The translations under genes were made by a program, and so were the position numbers. A stretch of 64,000 bases of DNA from Limibacter armeniacum (lineage in GTDB: Bacteria; Bacteroidota; Bacteroidia; Cytophagales; Flammeovirgaceae): NCBI RefSeq assembly GCF_036880985.1, contig NZ_JBAJNO010000009.1:1116001-1180000 (forward strand). The letters run 5' to 3'. Below, piece by piece: positions 26,470 to 35,182 of the stretch. Within the stretch, counting starts at the first letter, position 1; each line of letters opens with the position of its first letter. The notes under the pieces were generated by a model, which worked only from the letters and a program-made list of their open reading frames with translations, was not told where the DNA came from and ran no database searches.

Positions 26470-27867
26470 TTAGATATGCAATGCACGGTCGTCTGTTGCT
26501 GCAAGACATGCTTCTTTGATAGCCTCAGTATATGTAGGGTGAGCATGAGACATACGAGAAATATCCTCTGCAGATGCTCTATACTCCATTGCAACTACCC
26601 CCTCAGCAATCATATCAGCCGCACGTGGCCCGATAATGTGCATACCCAGGATTTCGTCTGTCTCAGCATCTGCCAATACCTTTGCTACACCATCAATATC
26701 CATTGATGCCCTTGCACGGCCTGATGCTCTGAATGGGAATGAACCTGTTTTAAATGCACGTCCTTCCTCTTTCAACTCCTGCTCAGTGTAACCTACACTT
26801 GCCACTTCTGGCCAAGTATAAACAACACCAGGAATCAATTTGTAATTAATATGTGGTTTTTGGCCTGCAATAGTTTCAGCTACAAAAACGCCTTCTTCTT
26901 CCGCTTTGTGCGCAAGCATAGCACCTTTGATCACATCACCAATTGCATAGATACCCTCTACACTTGTCTGTAAGTGGTCATTCACGTCCACTCTGCCACG
27001 GTCATCCACCTTTACACCTGCGTTCTCCAGACCTAACTTGTCTGTATATGGACGACGACCAACTGCTACCAGACAGTAATCAGCTTTGATTTCAAGCTCT
27101 TTACCTTTCTTGTCTTCTGCTTTGATCATCACTTCTTCTCCTTCCACTTTTACAGAAGTTACCTTCGTCTTGAAGTGGAATTTGAAACCTTCTTTCTTCA
27201 ATACACGCTGAAGTTCCTTACCCATCGTCACGTCCATCATTGGAATCAGACCGTCAAGGAATTCAACTACAGTTACTTCAGCTCCAAGGCGAGCATAAAC
27301 AGATCCAAGCTCCAGACCGATTACACCACCACCAATGATCACAAGGTGCTTAGGCACTTCTTTCAACTGAAGTGCTTCTGTTGAAGTGATTACACGCTTC
27401 TTATCAAACTCGATAAAAGGAAGCATAATTGGCTTAGAACCTGTTGCGATGATTGTTTTCTCCGTCTTGAACTCTTCTGTTTCACCACCTTCTTTAGTTA
27501 CCTTGATGGTATTTTTGTCAACAAAAGAACCAAAGCCGTGGAATACATCCACCTTGTTTTTCTTCATCAGAAAGTTGATACCGTCTGTAGTTTGACCTAC
27601 AACGCCATCCTTGCGCGACATCATCTGCTCAAGGTTGATCTTTGGCTCACCAATCTCGATTCCGTGCTCAGCAAACTGGTGCTTTGCCTGATGGAAATGC
27701 TCAGAAGAGTCCAACAAAGCTTTGGAAGGGATACAGCCCACGTTAAGGCAAGTACCACCCAATGTATTATATTTTTCTACCAAGGCAGTTTTCATACCCA
27801 ACTGTGCGCAACGAATTGCTGCCACATAACCACCCGGACCTGAACCAATAACTGTTACGTCGTACAT
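26470..27867 (-). CDS. lpdA: Dihydrolipoyl dehydrogenase (E3)
   Basis: This 465-residue flavoprotein reoxidises dihydrolipoamide in the 2-oxo-acid dehydrogenase complexes and passes electrons to NAD. The N-terminal FAD motif VIGSGPGGYVAA is followed by the redox disulfide GGTCLNVGCIPSK (Cys40 and Cys45). A second Rossmann motif, IGGGVIGLELGSVYARLG, binds NAD. The catalytic dyad His443 and Glu448 lies in HAHPTYTE at the dimer interface. It sits downstream of odhA-GNAT-odhB on the same strand but beyond a terminator, so it can be made separately for other complexes such as pyruvate dehydrogenase. Confidence 0.98.
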   Translation of the reverse strand: MYDVTVIGSGPGGYVAAIRCAQLGMKTALVEKYNTLGGTCLNVGCIPSKALLDSSEHFHQAKHQFAEHGIEIGEPKINLEQMMSRKDGVVGQTTDGINFLMKKNKVDVFHGFGSFVDKNTIKVTKEGGETEEFKTEKTIIATGSKPIMLPFIEFDKKRVITSTEALQLKEVPKHLVIIGGGVIGLELGSVYARLGAEVTVVEFLDGLIPMMDVTMGKELQRVLKKEGFKFHFKTKVTSVKVEGEEVMIKAEDKKGKELEIKADYCLVAVGRRPYTDKLGLENAGVKVDDRGRVDVNDHLQTSVEGIYAIGDVIKGAMLAHKAEEEGVFVAETIAGQKPHINYKLIPGVVYTWPEVASVGYTEQELKEEGRAFKTGSFPFRASGRARASMDIDGVAKVLADAETDEILGMHIIGPRAADMIAEGVVAMEYRASAEDISRMSHAHPTYTEAIKEACLAATDDRALHI

Positions 27868-28002
27868 ATGCTGTATTGTGTATGGTTTTTAGAAAGAATT
27901 GAGATTCAAGACTTAAGATAGCTTAATTTTAAGCCCTCACATACAACTCAAAATTGGCTGATCTGTTTTGCCTGAAGTCTTGTCACTCGGATTTAGTTCG
28001 TA

Positions 28003-28048
28003 TCAAAAAAAGTAGTCAGCTTAGGAATTTGACCCTTTTGCTGACTAC
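28003..28048 (-). terminator. Intrinsic terminator between odhB and lpdA
   Basis: On the minus strand GTAGTCAGC pairs perfectly with GCTGACTAC with a 19-nt loop and is followed by seven T. It separates lpdA from the odhA-GNAT-odhB transcript. Confidence 0.85.
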
Positions 28049-28063
28049 CTTATTGTTTATTGC

Positions 28064-29608
28064 TTATACGTCAAGTAGTAATCTGATCGGATCTTCAAGC
28101 AACTCTTTTACCCTTTTCAGGAAGCTTACAGACTCACGGCCATCGATAATACGGTGGTCATAAGAAAGTGCTATGTACATCACTGGGCGAATCTCAACCT
28201 GACCGTTCACGGCTACAGGGCGCTCTACGATATTGTGCATACCCAGGATCGCTGACTGCGGTGCGTTGATGATCGGAGTTGAAAGCATTGAGCCAAATAC
28301 ACCACCATTAGTGATCGTAAATGTACCGCCTTCCATCTCAGGAATAGTCAACTTGTTGTCTCTTGCTCTTAGCGCCAAGCGTTTTACTTCTTGCTCGATT
28401 CCTGCCAACGACAGTTTCTCTGCATTACGGATAACCGGCACTACCAAACCTTTAGGTGCTGATACTGCAATTGAAACGTCACAGTAATCGTTGTAAACGA
28501 TCTCATCACCATCGATCATAGCATTCACAGCTGGCCACTCCTTCAGTGCTACTGTTACTGCCTTTGTGAAGAATGACATGAATCCAAGTCCGATATCATG
28601 CTTCTCCTTAAACATATCCTTGTACTGCTTACGAACGTCCATCACTGGCTTCATGTCCACTTCGTTGAAAGTGGTCAGCATAGCCGTCTGGTTTTTCACT
28701 GACACCAAGCGCTTAGCAATCGTCTTTCTCAGCGGTGTCATCTTCTGATGACGTTGTTCTCTATCCCCTGCAGGTGCTGCTGGAGCAGTCTCCTTAGCAG
28801 CTACTGGAGCTTTTGGTGCAGCAGCGGCTGCCTTAGGTGCTGCTTTTTCAGCTCTCAAAGCATCTTCCTTAGTAACACGTCCATCTTTACCAGTACCGTT
28901 GATACTGTTAGGATCAATGCCTTTTTCTGAAAGAATTTTTGATGCAGCAGGAGATGCATGTCCTGTTGCATATGTCTGACTACCTGCTGCTGTTGCTGAA
29001 GGTGTGCTTTCAGCTTGTGCCGCTGCTGCAGTTTCTTTTACTGCTACAGGTGCGCCTTCGCTTACAGCAATCTTACAGATCAAAGCACCGATTTCCAATG
29101 TATCACCTTCACCTGCTACGATTTCCAAAGTACCGCTTGCTTCAGCAGTCAGTTCAAAAGTCGCTTTATCTGATTCAATCTCACAGATGATTTCATCCAA
29201 CTCCACAAAGTCACCATCTTGTTTCACCCATGAAGCAATCGTTACTTCAGAGATAGACTCACCTACTGCAGGAACTTTCATTTCAAGCACCTCACCAGTA
29301 GCTTTTGGAGCTTCAGCTACTTGAGCTGTTCCACCAGTTGTTTTGGCTTCTGATGTTGTTTCAGCTGCGCCATCCCCTTCCTCAATTGTACAGATCAGGG
29401 CGCCGATTTCCAGCGTTTCACCATCTACCGCTGCAATTTTAAGCGTACCGCTTGCCTCTGCAGTCAATTCGAAAGTGGCTTTATCCGACTCAAGCTCACA
29501 GATGATCTCGTCCATTTCTACGTGGTCGCCATCTTGCTTCAGCCACTGAGCTATTGTAACCTCGGTGATCGACTCGCCCACCGCAGGGACTTTCATTTCC
29601 AGTGCCAT
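28064..29608 (-). CDS. odhB: Dihydrolipoyl succinyltransferase E2 of 2-oxoglutarate dehydrogenase, two lipoyl domains
   Basis: This 514-residue E2 core subunit carries acyl groups on swinging lipoyl arms and passes them to CoA. Two lipoyl domains occur in tandem: residues 1-80 (lipoyl-lysine Lys43 in ESDKATFEL) and about 107-185 (Lys148, same motif). An Ala/Pro-rich linker follows, then the E3-binding domain (about 218-252, [16 protein letters not shown]) and the catalytic domain with DHRIIDG (His485, Asp489). Classical E2o proteins have one lipoyl domain. I start at the ATG at 29608, six codons inside the open frame. It is the third gene of the odhA-GNAT-odhB cluster. Confidence 0.95.
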   Translation of the reverse strand: MALEMKVPAVGESITEVTIAQWLKQDGDHVEMDEIICELESDKATFELTAEASGTLKIAAVDGETLEIGALICTIEEGDGAAETTSEAKTTGGTAQVAEAPKATGEVLEMKVPAVGESISEVTIASWVKQDGDFVELDEIICEIESDKATFELTAEASGTLEIVAGEGDTLEIGALICKIAVSEGAPVAVKETAAAAQAESTPSATAAGSQTYATGHASPAASKILSEKGIDPNSINGTGKDGRVTKEDALRAEKAAPKAAAAAPKAPVAAKETAPAAPAGDREQRHQKMTPLRKTIAKRLVSVKNQTAMLTTFNEVDMKPVMDVRKQYKDMFKEKHDIGLGFMSFFTKAVTVALKEWPAVNAMIDGDEIVYNDYCDVSIAVSAPKGLVVPVIRNAEKLSLAGIEQEVKRLALRARDNKLTIPEMEGGTFTITNGGVFGSMLSTPIINAPQSAILGMHNIVERPVAVNGQVEIRPVMYIALSYDHRIIDGRESVSFLKRVKELLEDPIRLLLDV

Positions 29609-29686
29609 AGTGTGTTGTTTTATCAAATGTATTTTTGCAGATGACGGAAGCAGGTTTCGTTACAGCTTCCGTCACCTTGAAAATTA

Positions 29687-30121
29687 TTAACTGAGTTTTT
29701 TCTGAACCTTAAAGTGTGGTATGCCAATTTCCTCGAACTGCTCTCCTACTTTTTCATACCCCAACTTAAGGTAAAAATCCAAAGCAATTTCACGAGCATG
29801 AACAGTCATCAGCTCTGAGCCGTTGTCCATTGCGAAGAGTTCCGCAAAGCCGACAAGCAATTTGCCCAACCCTTTGCCCTGCTGACTTTCGTCAACAGCC
29901 ACTTGCCTCATCTTCACTTCAGTGCCTGTTACGGGTTTGAGTACCAGACAAGCAAGCACTTCATCTTCCTCATTCAATGCAGCGATATGGTAACTGTCAA
30001 ATTCATTAGAAAGCTCAGCTTCTGAGAACTCCATATTCAATGGTTTTCTCAACACCTTGTCTCTCAATGCGACAGTTTTCCTGTACTCATCTGAATCGAA
30101 CTTCACCTCTTTGATGATCAT
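29687..30121 (-). CDS. GNAT-family N-acetyltransferase
   Basis: This 144-residue protein has the GCN5-related fold. The acetyl-CoA pyrophosphate loop is QQGKGLGKLLVGFAE (about 80-94), preceded by the strand MRQVAVDESQ. Motif B LDFYLKLGYEKVG and a C-terminal IPHFKVQKKL complete the fold. It is encoded between odhA and odhB on the same strand with gaps of 60 and 78 bp, so it is probably co-transcribed with the TCA-cycle complex. The substrate is unknown; peptide/protein lysine or small molecule are both possible. Confidence 0.88.
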   Translation of the reverse strand: MIIKEVKFDSDEYRKTVALRDKVLRKPLNMEFSEAELSNEFDSYHIAALNEEDEVLACLVLKPVTGTEVKMRQVAVDESQQGKGLGKLLVGFAELFAMDNGSELMTVHAREIALDFYLKLGYEKVGEQFEEIGIPHFKVQKKLS

Positions 30122-30181
30122 AGCTATTGTGTTTTCGGCAGAAAGGTTAGGTGATCAAGCCCATACTTTCCACTTTAATGA

Positions 30182-32962
30182 TTAATTTTCTTCTTTATTG
30201 AAAGCTACATTCACGATGCGATCCTGTTCAGCTTTGTGGATTTTAGGGAAACCTGTCGCAGGTGAAGCACTTGGCTTACGCGATACAAGTTTCAGCTGAT
30301 AAAGGCGCTCTTCGTTTCTATATGCACGCAATAGGTACGTCCAGTAACCCATGTTAGCAGGCTCTTCTTGTACCCACATCAAGGTCTCCATGTTCTTGTA
30401 ACTATCCAGAATAGCATCAAGCTGTTTCTGCGGGAATGGGTGCAGCTGCTCTACCCTTACAATGGCAACATCATCTCTCTTCTCATTCTCCTTGTACTCC
30501 AACAAGTCATAATAGATCTTACCAGTACAAAGCAGCACGCGTTTCACCTTGCCTTTGCTTCTTGGTTTTACAGTCTGGTCATCATAAACCTCCTGGAATT
30601 TTCCTGATACAAAGTCTTCCATTGGTGATACTACCCTTGGATGACGAAGCATAGACTTAGGAGTCATAACGATCAGTGGCTTACGGAATTCCCAAGTCAA
30701 CTGACGACGCAATGCATGGAACAAGTTGGCAGGAGTTGTGAAATTCGCTACCACGATATTGTCTTGTGCAGCCAACTGCAAGTAACGCTCAGGTCTAGCA
30801 TTTGAGTGCTCAGGTCCTTGACCTTCATAACCATGAGGTAACAGCATTACCAGGCCACTCATTCTGTTCCACTTAGACTCAGCACTTGTGATAAACTGGT
30901 CGATCATTGTTTGAGCACCGTTGGCAAAGTCACCAAACTGTGCTTCCCAGATCACCAATGCATTCGGGTTAGCCAATGAATAACCATATTCAAAACCCAA
31001 TACCGCATACTCTGACAGCAATGAGTTGTAGATACTCATCTCTGACTGCAACTTGCTGATGTGGTTCAGGCTGTGGTATTTCTCGTTTGTCTCAGCATCA
31101 TTCAATACTGCATGACGGTGAGAGAATGTACCACGCTGTACGTCCTGACCTGTCATACGAACAGTCTTGCCATCCAACAACAATGAACCATAAGCCAAAA
31201 GCTCTGCAGCAGCCCAGTTAAGTTCTTTCTTCTCAAAGAACATATCCTTACGCTCAGCGATCAGCTTTTCGATCTGTCTTAGAGGCTTGAAGCCTTCAGG
31301 CATGGATGTCAGTGCATGTCCAACTGCATCAAATGCAGTATCAGAGATTCCTGTCTTAGGAGACTCATCAAAGTCTTCAGGAGTAGAGAACCTCAGTTGT
31401 TTCCACTGGATTTCCAATTCTTGTGGTCTGTATGGAAGTGGGTTTTGACGCACTTCATTCAGACGGTCTTGCAACAGGTGGCGGAATTGCTCATCCATCT
31501 GCTTAGCAAGCTCAGCGTCCACATCACCTCTAGAAAGCAATTGCTTGTTGTAAAGCTCTCTTGGGTTGGCATGCTTTGAAATTATATTGTAAAGCTTCGG
31601 TTGTGTAAACTTCGGCTCATCACTCTCATTGTGTCCGTGACGACGGTAACATACCATATCGATGAAAACATCACGGTGGTAACGCTGACGGAACTCTACC
31701 GCCAATCTAACTGCGTAAGCTACAGCTTCAGGATCATCACCGTTTACATGCAATACAGGTGATTCGATCAACTGAGATACGTCTGTAGAGTAAATACTTG
31801 AACGAGCGTCCTCAAAGTCGGTCGTAAAACCAACTTGGTTATTGATTACGAAGTGAATAGTACCTCCTACATCATAACCATTCAGTGCAGACATCTGTAC
31901 TGTCTCATATACCACACCTTGACCAGCCAAAGCTGCATCACCGTGGATTAAGATTGGCATGATACGAGAGTAATCATTTCCGTAAAGGCTATCTACTTTT
32001 GCTCTAACATTACCAACTACTACAGGATCAACTGCCTCAAGGTGAGATGGGTTTGGCACCAAGTTCAGACGTACTGATTTACCTTGTGCTGTAGTTACCT
32101 GAGATGAGAATCCAAGGTGGTATTTTACGTCACCATCTCCCATTGTTTCATCAGGCACAGCCTGTCCTTCAAACTCGTTGAATACCTCAGCGTAAGTCTT
32201 ACCCATCACGTTGGTCAGTACGTTCAAACGACCACGGTGTGCCATACCTACTACTACTTCCTCAACACCCAACTCTGCAGCTTTTGTGAGGATATTGTCC
32301 AAGGCAGGAATTGTAGACTCACCACCTTCCAGTGAGAATCGCTTCTGTCCGATAAACTTCGTATGCAGGAAGTTTTCAAATACAACTGCCTCGTTCAGTT
32401 TTTCCAGAATTCTACGCTTCTGATCAGTTGAGAACTGGAATGAAGGATACTCATGCTCCACTTTGTGCTTGAACCACTCCAATACTTCAGGCTCACGGAT
32501 AGCAGTATACTCAAATCCAATATGACCTTCGTACACTTGCTTCAACATGCTCAAAATATCGCGAAGCTTAGAAGGGCCCATGCCTACTTCTTCTCCAGCA
32601 GAAAATACTGTATCAAGATCCTTCTCGCTCAAGCCGTAGTCTTTCAGCTCCAGCAATGCCTTTCTGTCTTTTCTTTGTCTTACAGGGTTGGTCAGTGACT
32701 GCAAGTGACCTCTCTGACGGTAGCCGTCAATCAGTTTTCTTACTGCAATCTCTTTCTCCAGCACTTCTCTGCTTACACTTGTCGTGGTAGCAGGTGCTTT
32801 TCCATCCAACACTTCTTCTCCGTACTTCTGCAAAGAGAATTCAAACCCCTCAAAGAATCGTTGCCACGATTCATCTACTGAGTTTGGATCTGCTTTGTAC
32901 GATTCGTACATCTGATCCAAGTAAGCCCCGTGCGCATTGGCTATATATGAGTATTTGTCCAT
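30182..32962 (-). CDS. odhA: 2-Oxoglutarate dehydrogenase E1 (thiamin-dependent)
   Basis: This 926-residue E1o decarboxylates 2-oxoglutarate with thiamin diphosphate and succinylates the lipoyl arm of OdhB. The N-terminal segment YLDQMYESYKADPNSVDESW is the E1o-type start. GMAHRGRLNVL, the ThDP region HGDAALAGQGVVYETVQMS, INNQVGFTT, RRHGHNE and the C-terminal VQEEPANMGYW are all present. Length is normal. A well-formed promoter lies just upstream, and odhA is the first gene of the cluster. Confidence 0.98.
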   Translation of the reverse strand: MDKYSYIANAHGAYLDQMYESYKADPNSVDESWQRFFEGFEFSLQKYGEEVLDGKAPATTTSVSREVLEKEIAVRKLIDGYRQRGHLQSLTNPVRQRKDRKALLELKDYGLSEKDLDTVFSAGEEVGMGPSKLRDILSMLKQVYEGHIGFEYTAIREPEVLEWFKHKVEHEYPSFQFSTDQKRRILEKLNEAVVFENFLHTKFIGQKRFSLEGGESTIPALDNILTKAAELGVEEVVVGMAHRGRLNVLTNVMGKTYAEVFNEFEGQAVPDETMGDGDVKYHLGFSSQVTTAQGKSVRLNLVPNPSHLEAVDPVVVGNVRAKVDSLYGNDYSRIMPILIHGDAALAGQGVVYETVQMSALNGYDVGGTIHFVINNQVGFTTDFEDARSSIYSTDVSQLIESPVLHVNGDDPEAVAYAVRLAVEFRQRYHRDVFIDMVCYRRHGHNESDEPKFTQPKLYNIISKHANPRELYNKQLLSRGDVDAELAKQMDEQFRHLLQDRLNEVRQNPLPYRPQELEIQWKQLRFSTPEDFDESPKTGISDTAFDAVGHALTSMPEGFKPLRQIEKLIAERKDMFFEKKELNWAAAELLAYGSLLLDGKTVRMTGQDVQRGTFSHRHAVLNDAETNEKYHSLNHISKLQSEMSIYNSLLSEYAVLGFEYGYSLANPNALVIWEAQFGDFANGAQTMIDQFITSAESKWNRMSGLVMLLPHGYEGQGPEHSNARPERYLQLAAQDNIVVANFTTPANLFHALRRQLTWEFRKPLIVMTPKSMLRHPRVVSPMEDFVSGKFQEVYDDQTVKPRSKGKVKRVLLCTGKIYYDLLEYKENEKRDDVAIVRVEQLHPFPQKQLDAILDSYKNMETLMWVQEEPANMGYWTYLLRAYRNEERLYQLKLVSRKPSASPATGFPKIHKAEQDRIVNVAFNKEEN

Positions 32963-33270
32963 GTGCTTTTTGGTTATGATCCTTATTTGTGTTCAAAGGT
33001 AAAATTTTATAGATAAACGCAAATATCGTGTAAGCGAATAGCCGAATATTTAGGTTATTTTTTACACTTATAACACAGCAATTGTATTTTTTACAACAAG
33101 GTTGAAAATTAATTAATCAGGTATTAAAACCGTGAAATACTTGATTTTACAGCATTTAGCACCTTCAGATATGACAAAATCTCCTCTAAAAAGGATTTTT
33201 TGAATAATCTGCGACAAATTAACGGAAGACTTTGGAGAAAAACCAACAAGAATGTAGAAGATCATTAGGC
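32963..33270. other. Upstream region of odhA with promoter
   Basis: About 310 bp between the odhA start and the thioredoxin-like gene terminator. The only clear element is the odhA promoter at 32994-33023. The remainder is AT-rich, with no gene, tRNA or strong hairpin. Confidence 0.5.
32994..33023 (-). promoter_or_regulatory. odhA: Predicted promoter of odhA
   Basis: On the minus strand TTTG (33020-33023), an 18-bp spacer and TACCTTTG (32994-33001) match the Bacteroidota -33/-7 consensus. The expected transcription start lies about 25 nt before the odhA ATG at 32962. Confidence 0.7.
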
Positions 33271-33305
33271 AAAAAATAACCCCGAAAGCTATTTTCTTTC
33301 GGGGT
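33271..33305 (-). terminator. Intrinsic terminator of the thioredoxin-like gene
   Basis: On the minus strand ACCCCGAAAG pairs perfectly with CTTTCGGGGT with a 7-nt loop, followed by TATTTTTTG. It ends the thioredoxin-like transcript 30 bp past its stop codon. Confidence 0.87.
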
Positions 33306-33334
33306 ATATTTATTTAATAAAGTTTAATGAAGCC

Positions 33335-33691
33335 TTACAGCTCAACTTTCAGCACCTCTCCAATAGCTTTTTCCAATGTATGAAGCGGTAAAGCACCGTT
33401 CGCCATTTGAGGTTTTTCCTCTTGTGGAATAAACAATAATGACGGAATACTCCTAATTCCAAACATAGCCGAAAGTTCCTGTTCTGCCTCGGTATCAACT
33501 TTATAAATGTCAACTTTGCCTTTATACTTTTCAGCAATTTCCTCAAGCACAGGTTCCATCATTTTACAAGGTCCACACCAATCTGCATAAAAATCAATGA
33601 TTGCGGGTTTATCTCCTTTGAAGGACCAATCCTTGTTTTGCTCAAAGTCAAATACTTTCTCTTTAAATGAGTTCAGCGTCAGATGTTCCAT
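33335..33691 (-). CDS. Thioredoxin-fold protein
   Basis: This 118-residue protein is a thioredoxin with the redox centre WCGPC (Cys39 and Cys42) preceded by DFYAD and followed by KMMEPVLEEIAEKY. The cis-proline loop IRSIPSLLFI is intact. Length and spacing fit a cytoplasmic thioredoxin reduced by the thioredoxin reductase encoded at 52.9-53.8 kb. No signal peptide is present. It has its own terminator. Confidence 0.95.
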   Translation of the reverse strand: MEHLTLNSFKEKVFDFEQNKDWSFKGDKPAIIDFYADWCGPCKMMEPVLEEIAEKYKGKVDIYKVDTEAEQELSAMFGIRSIPSLLFIPQEEKPQMANGALPLHTLEKAIGEVLKVEL

Positions 33692-33790
33692 ATCGTTAGT
33701 ATTAATTTGATCTATTTATAAATTATTTAACACTTTTATATTAACGTATTTTCATATATAAAAGTTTTCATAAAACTTAATTATAATGAA

Positions 33791-33822
33791 GAAGGCAAAG
33801 ATAACAGCTTATCTTTGCCTTC
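33791..33822. terminator. Long perfect hairpin between the thioredoxin-like and YtxH-like genes
   Basis: GAAGGCAAAGATAA pairs with TTATCTTTGCCTTC over 14 bp without mismatch around a 4-nt loop. The minus-strand tail is only moderately T-rich, so it may be a terminator for the YtxH-like gene or an mRNA stability element. Confidence 0.6.
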
Positions 33823-33845
33823 ATATTTTTATGCAAATTTACTGA

Positions 33846-34106
33846 TTATGCATCACCAATTGATCCTTTGGTTGCATCAGAAATGGCATCACCCAGATCG
33901 TCCTGCTTCTTCTTAAGTTTGGTCTTGTAGGATTCAAACTTTTCTCTTCCTGTTGCCCACTGAGAGTTCAAGTCTCCTTGAAGCCTTTTGGCTTCATCTG
34001 TCAACTTTCGCTGCATATTTTCTCCTGTATCAGGTGCCAGTAACAACCCTGCCAATGCACCAACTGCAATACCTCCCAAGAATGTAAAAAGCGTGTTATT
34101 TCTCAT
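33846..34106 (-). CDS. YtxH-like small membrane protein
   Basis: This 86-residue protein has one N-terminal transmembrane segment (about 6-24, FLGGIAVGALAGLLLAP) with a glycine-zipper pattern. A charged helical tail rich in Lys, Glu and Asp follows, ending with a GDAISDAT segment. This is the YtxH/general-stress (CsbD-neighbour) type of protein common in Bacteroidota and Firmicutes. It is thought to be stress-related and its molecular function is unknown. It is monocistronic. Confidence 0.85.
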   Translation of the reverse strand: MRNNTLFTFLGGIAVGALAGLLLAPDTGENMQRKLTDEAKRLQGDLNSQWATGREKFESYKTKLKKKQDDLGDAISDATKGSIGDA

Positions 34107-34396
34107 ATCTAAATCTGATTTTTTGGGTTTAATAGAGTATATCTTTTGAAAGGAATGTGTTTCTTAAAATAAGAAACTGAATCGGGTGAGAAATGATTCG
34201 ATTATCTGTAAAACATGTTAAATATAACAGAAATAGCCTCCTAACACAACCTGTCCGCAAAAGCAACCTGAAAAATTCCTGTACAGGATGTAAAGTTTTA
34301 TCCCTTTTTAAAAACTGTGAGTTTCCAACTACTAATCAATTAGATACCGATAAAAGTATACCTCTATTGACTCTTTGAAAAAGTTAAATAATAGGG

Positions 34397-35134
34397 CTAC
34401 TCTTTTTTAAACAACTTCTGCTTCATTCGTTCCCACAAGCTGCTTTTCTTTTCAAACAGAACAGGCGTAATATCTTTGGTAAGATTCAATTTTTTCTGCT
34501 CCTCAAAACTCAATGGTTCCTCCTCCATCGGTAACTCAAAATCTTTCAGTCTTTCCCTAACCGATTCAATCCCTTTATACATCAGCACACTTTGAAGTAC
34601 TGGCAATACCTCTTCGGATTGTACGGCAGCTTTAAAATTTCTCAAAGCACGTTGATGATAAGCAGAAGCCTCTGCTGTAGCAACTCCAAACCGACGTACC
34701 GCAGCCTCTTCACCTATACGGTTCCAATAAATCAGTGTCAGAAGCTCTTGTGTATCGGACTCCAGGCTCTCAAAAGCTTGAAGTGCATGGTGCAGCTTTT
34801 CATTTTTACCCTGAGAAGTTACTTGAACAGCCACCAATGGCAAGTAGTGGTCAAAACCATCCTTAATCTCTCCCCATAAATCACATCCCAATGAATATAG
34901 CCAAGCATTTAGCTTCTCTCCCTTCAGTGCTTCCTCCTGAAACCTTATCTGACTGTAAGCTTCCAATACCACTTCTGCCCATAGGGTTGCGGCGTCCTCC
35001 TCTGAGCCTCCATTCCTTTTTACCATCCACCTAACAGGTGTATAGTAATCCCTATAAAGTCTGCTCAAAATACGGTCTTCTCCCTTCTTAACACCTTCAA
35101 TTACACGAAAGTCATGCAACAGAACTCTTTTCAT
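34397..35134 (-). CDS. Divergent ECF sigma-factor-like protein
   Basis: This 245-residue protein resembles an extracytoplasmic-function sigma factor. Residues about 18-95 (SRLYRDYYTPVRWMVKRNGG, then AATLWAEVVLEAYSQIRF and LNAWLYSLG) follow the region 2 layout. Residues about 125-185 (LESDTQELLTLIYWNRIGEEAAVRRFGVA then YHQRALRNFK) match region 4 with a helix-turn-helix. A C-terminal extension of about 60 residues has no sigma homology. Core DNA-binding residues are weakly conserved, so it may have lost promoter recognition. It lies downstream of the processive glycosyltransferase gene, whose terminator separates them. Confidence 0.6.
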   Translation of the reverse strand: MKRVLLHDFRVIEGVKKGEDRILSRLYRDYYTPVRWMVKRNGGSEEDAATLWAEVVLEAYSQIRFQEEALKGEKLNAWLYSLGCDLWGEIKDGFDHYLPLVAVQVTSQGKNEKLHHALQAFESLESDTQELLTLIYWNRIGEEAAVRRFGVATAEASAYHQRALRNFKAAVQSEEVLPVLQSVLMYKGIESVRERLKDFELPMEEEPLSFEEQKKLNLTKDITPVLFEKKSSLWERMKQKLFKKE

Positions 35135-35144
35135 ATTTTTGATT

Positions 35145-35173
35145 ATTAAAAAAGGCGTACGATGCTGTACGCC
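35145..35173 (-). terminator. Intrinsic terminator after the GT2 gene
   Basis: On the minus strand GGCGTAC pairs with GTACGCC with a 6-nt loop and is followed by TTTTTTAATAATC. It lies between the glycosyltransferase and sigma-like genes. Confidence 0.8.
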
Positions 35174-35182
35174 TACCTTTTT

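Noticed and set aside
29004-29549. Long plus-strand frames opposite the OdhB lipoyl domains
   Set aside because: They are antisense shadows of a repetitive, Ala/Glu-rich coding region and have no independent support.
34193-34378. 61-residue frame upstream of the YtxH-like gene
   Set aside because: No motif; likely a chance frame in intergenic DNA.
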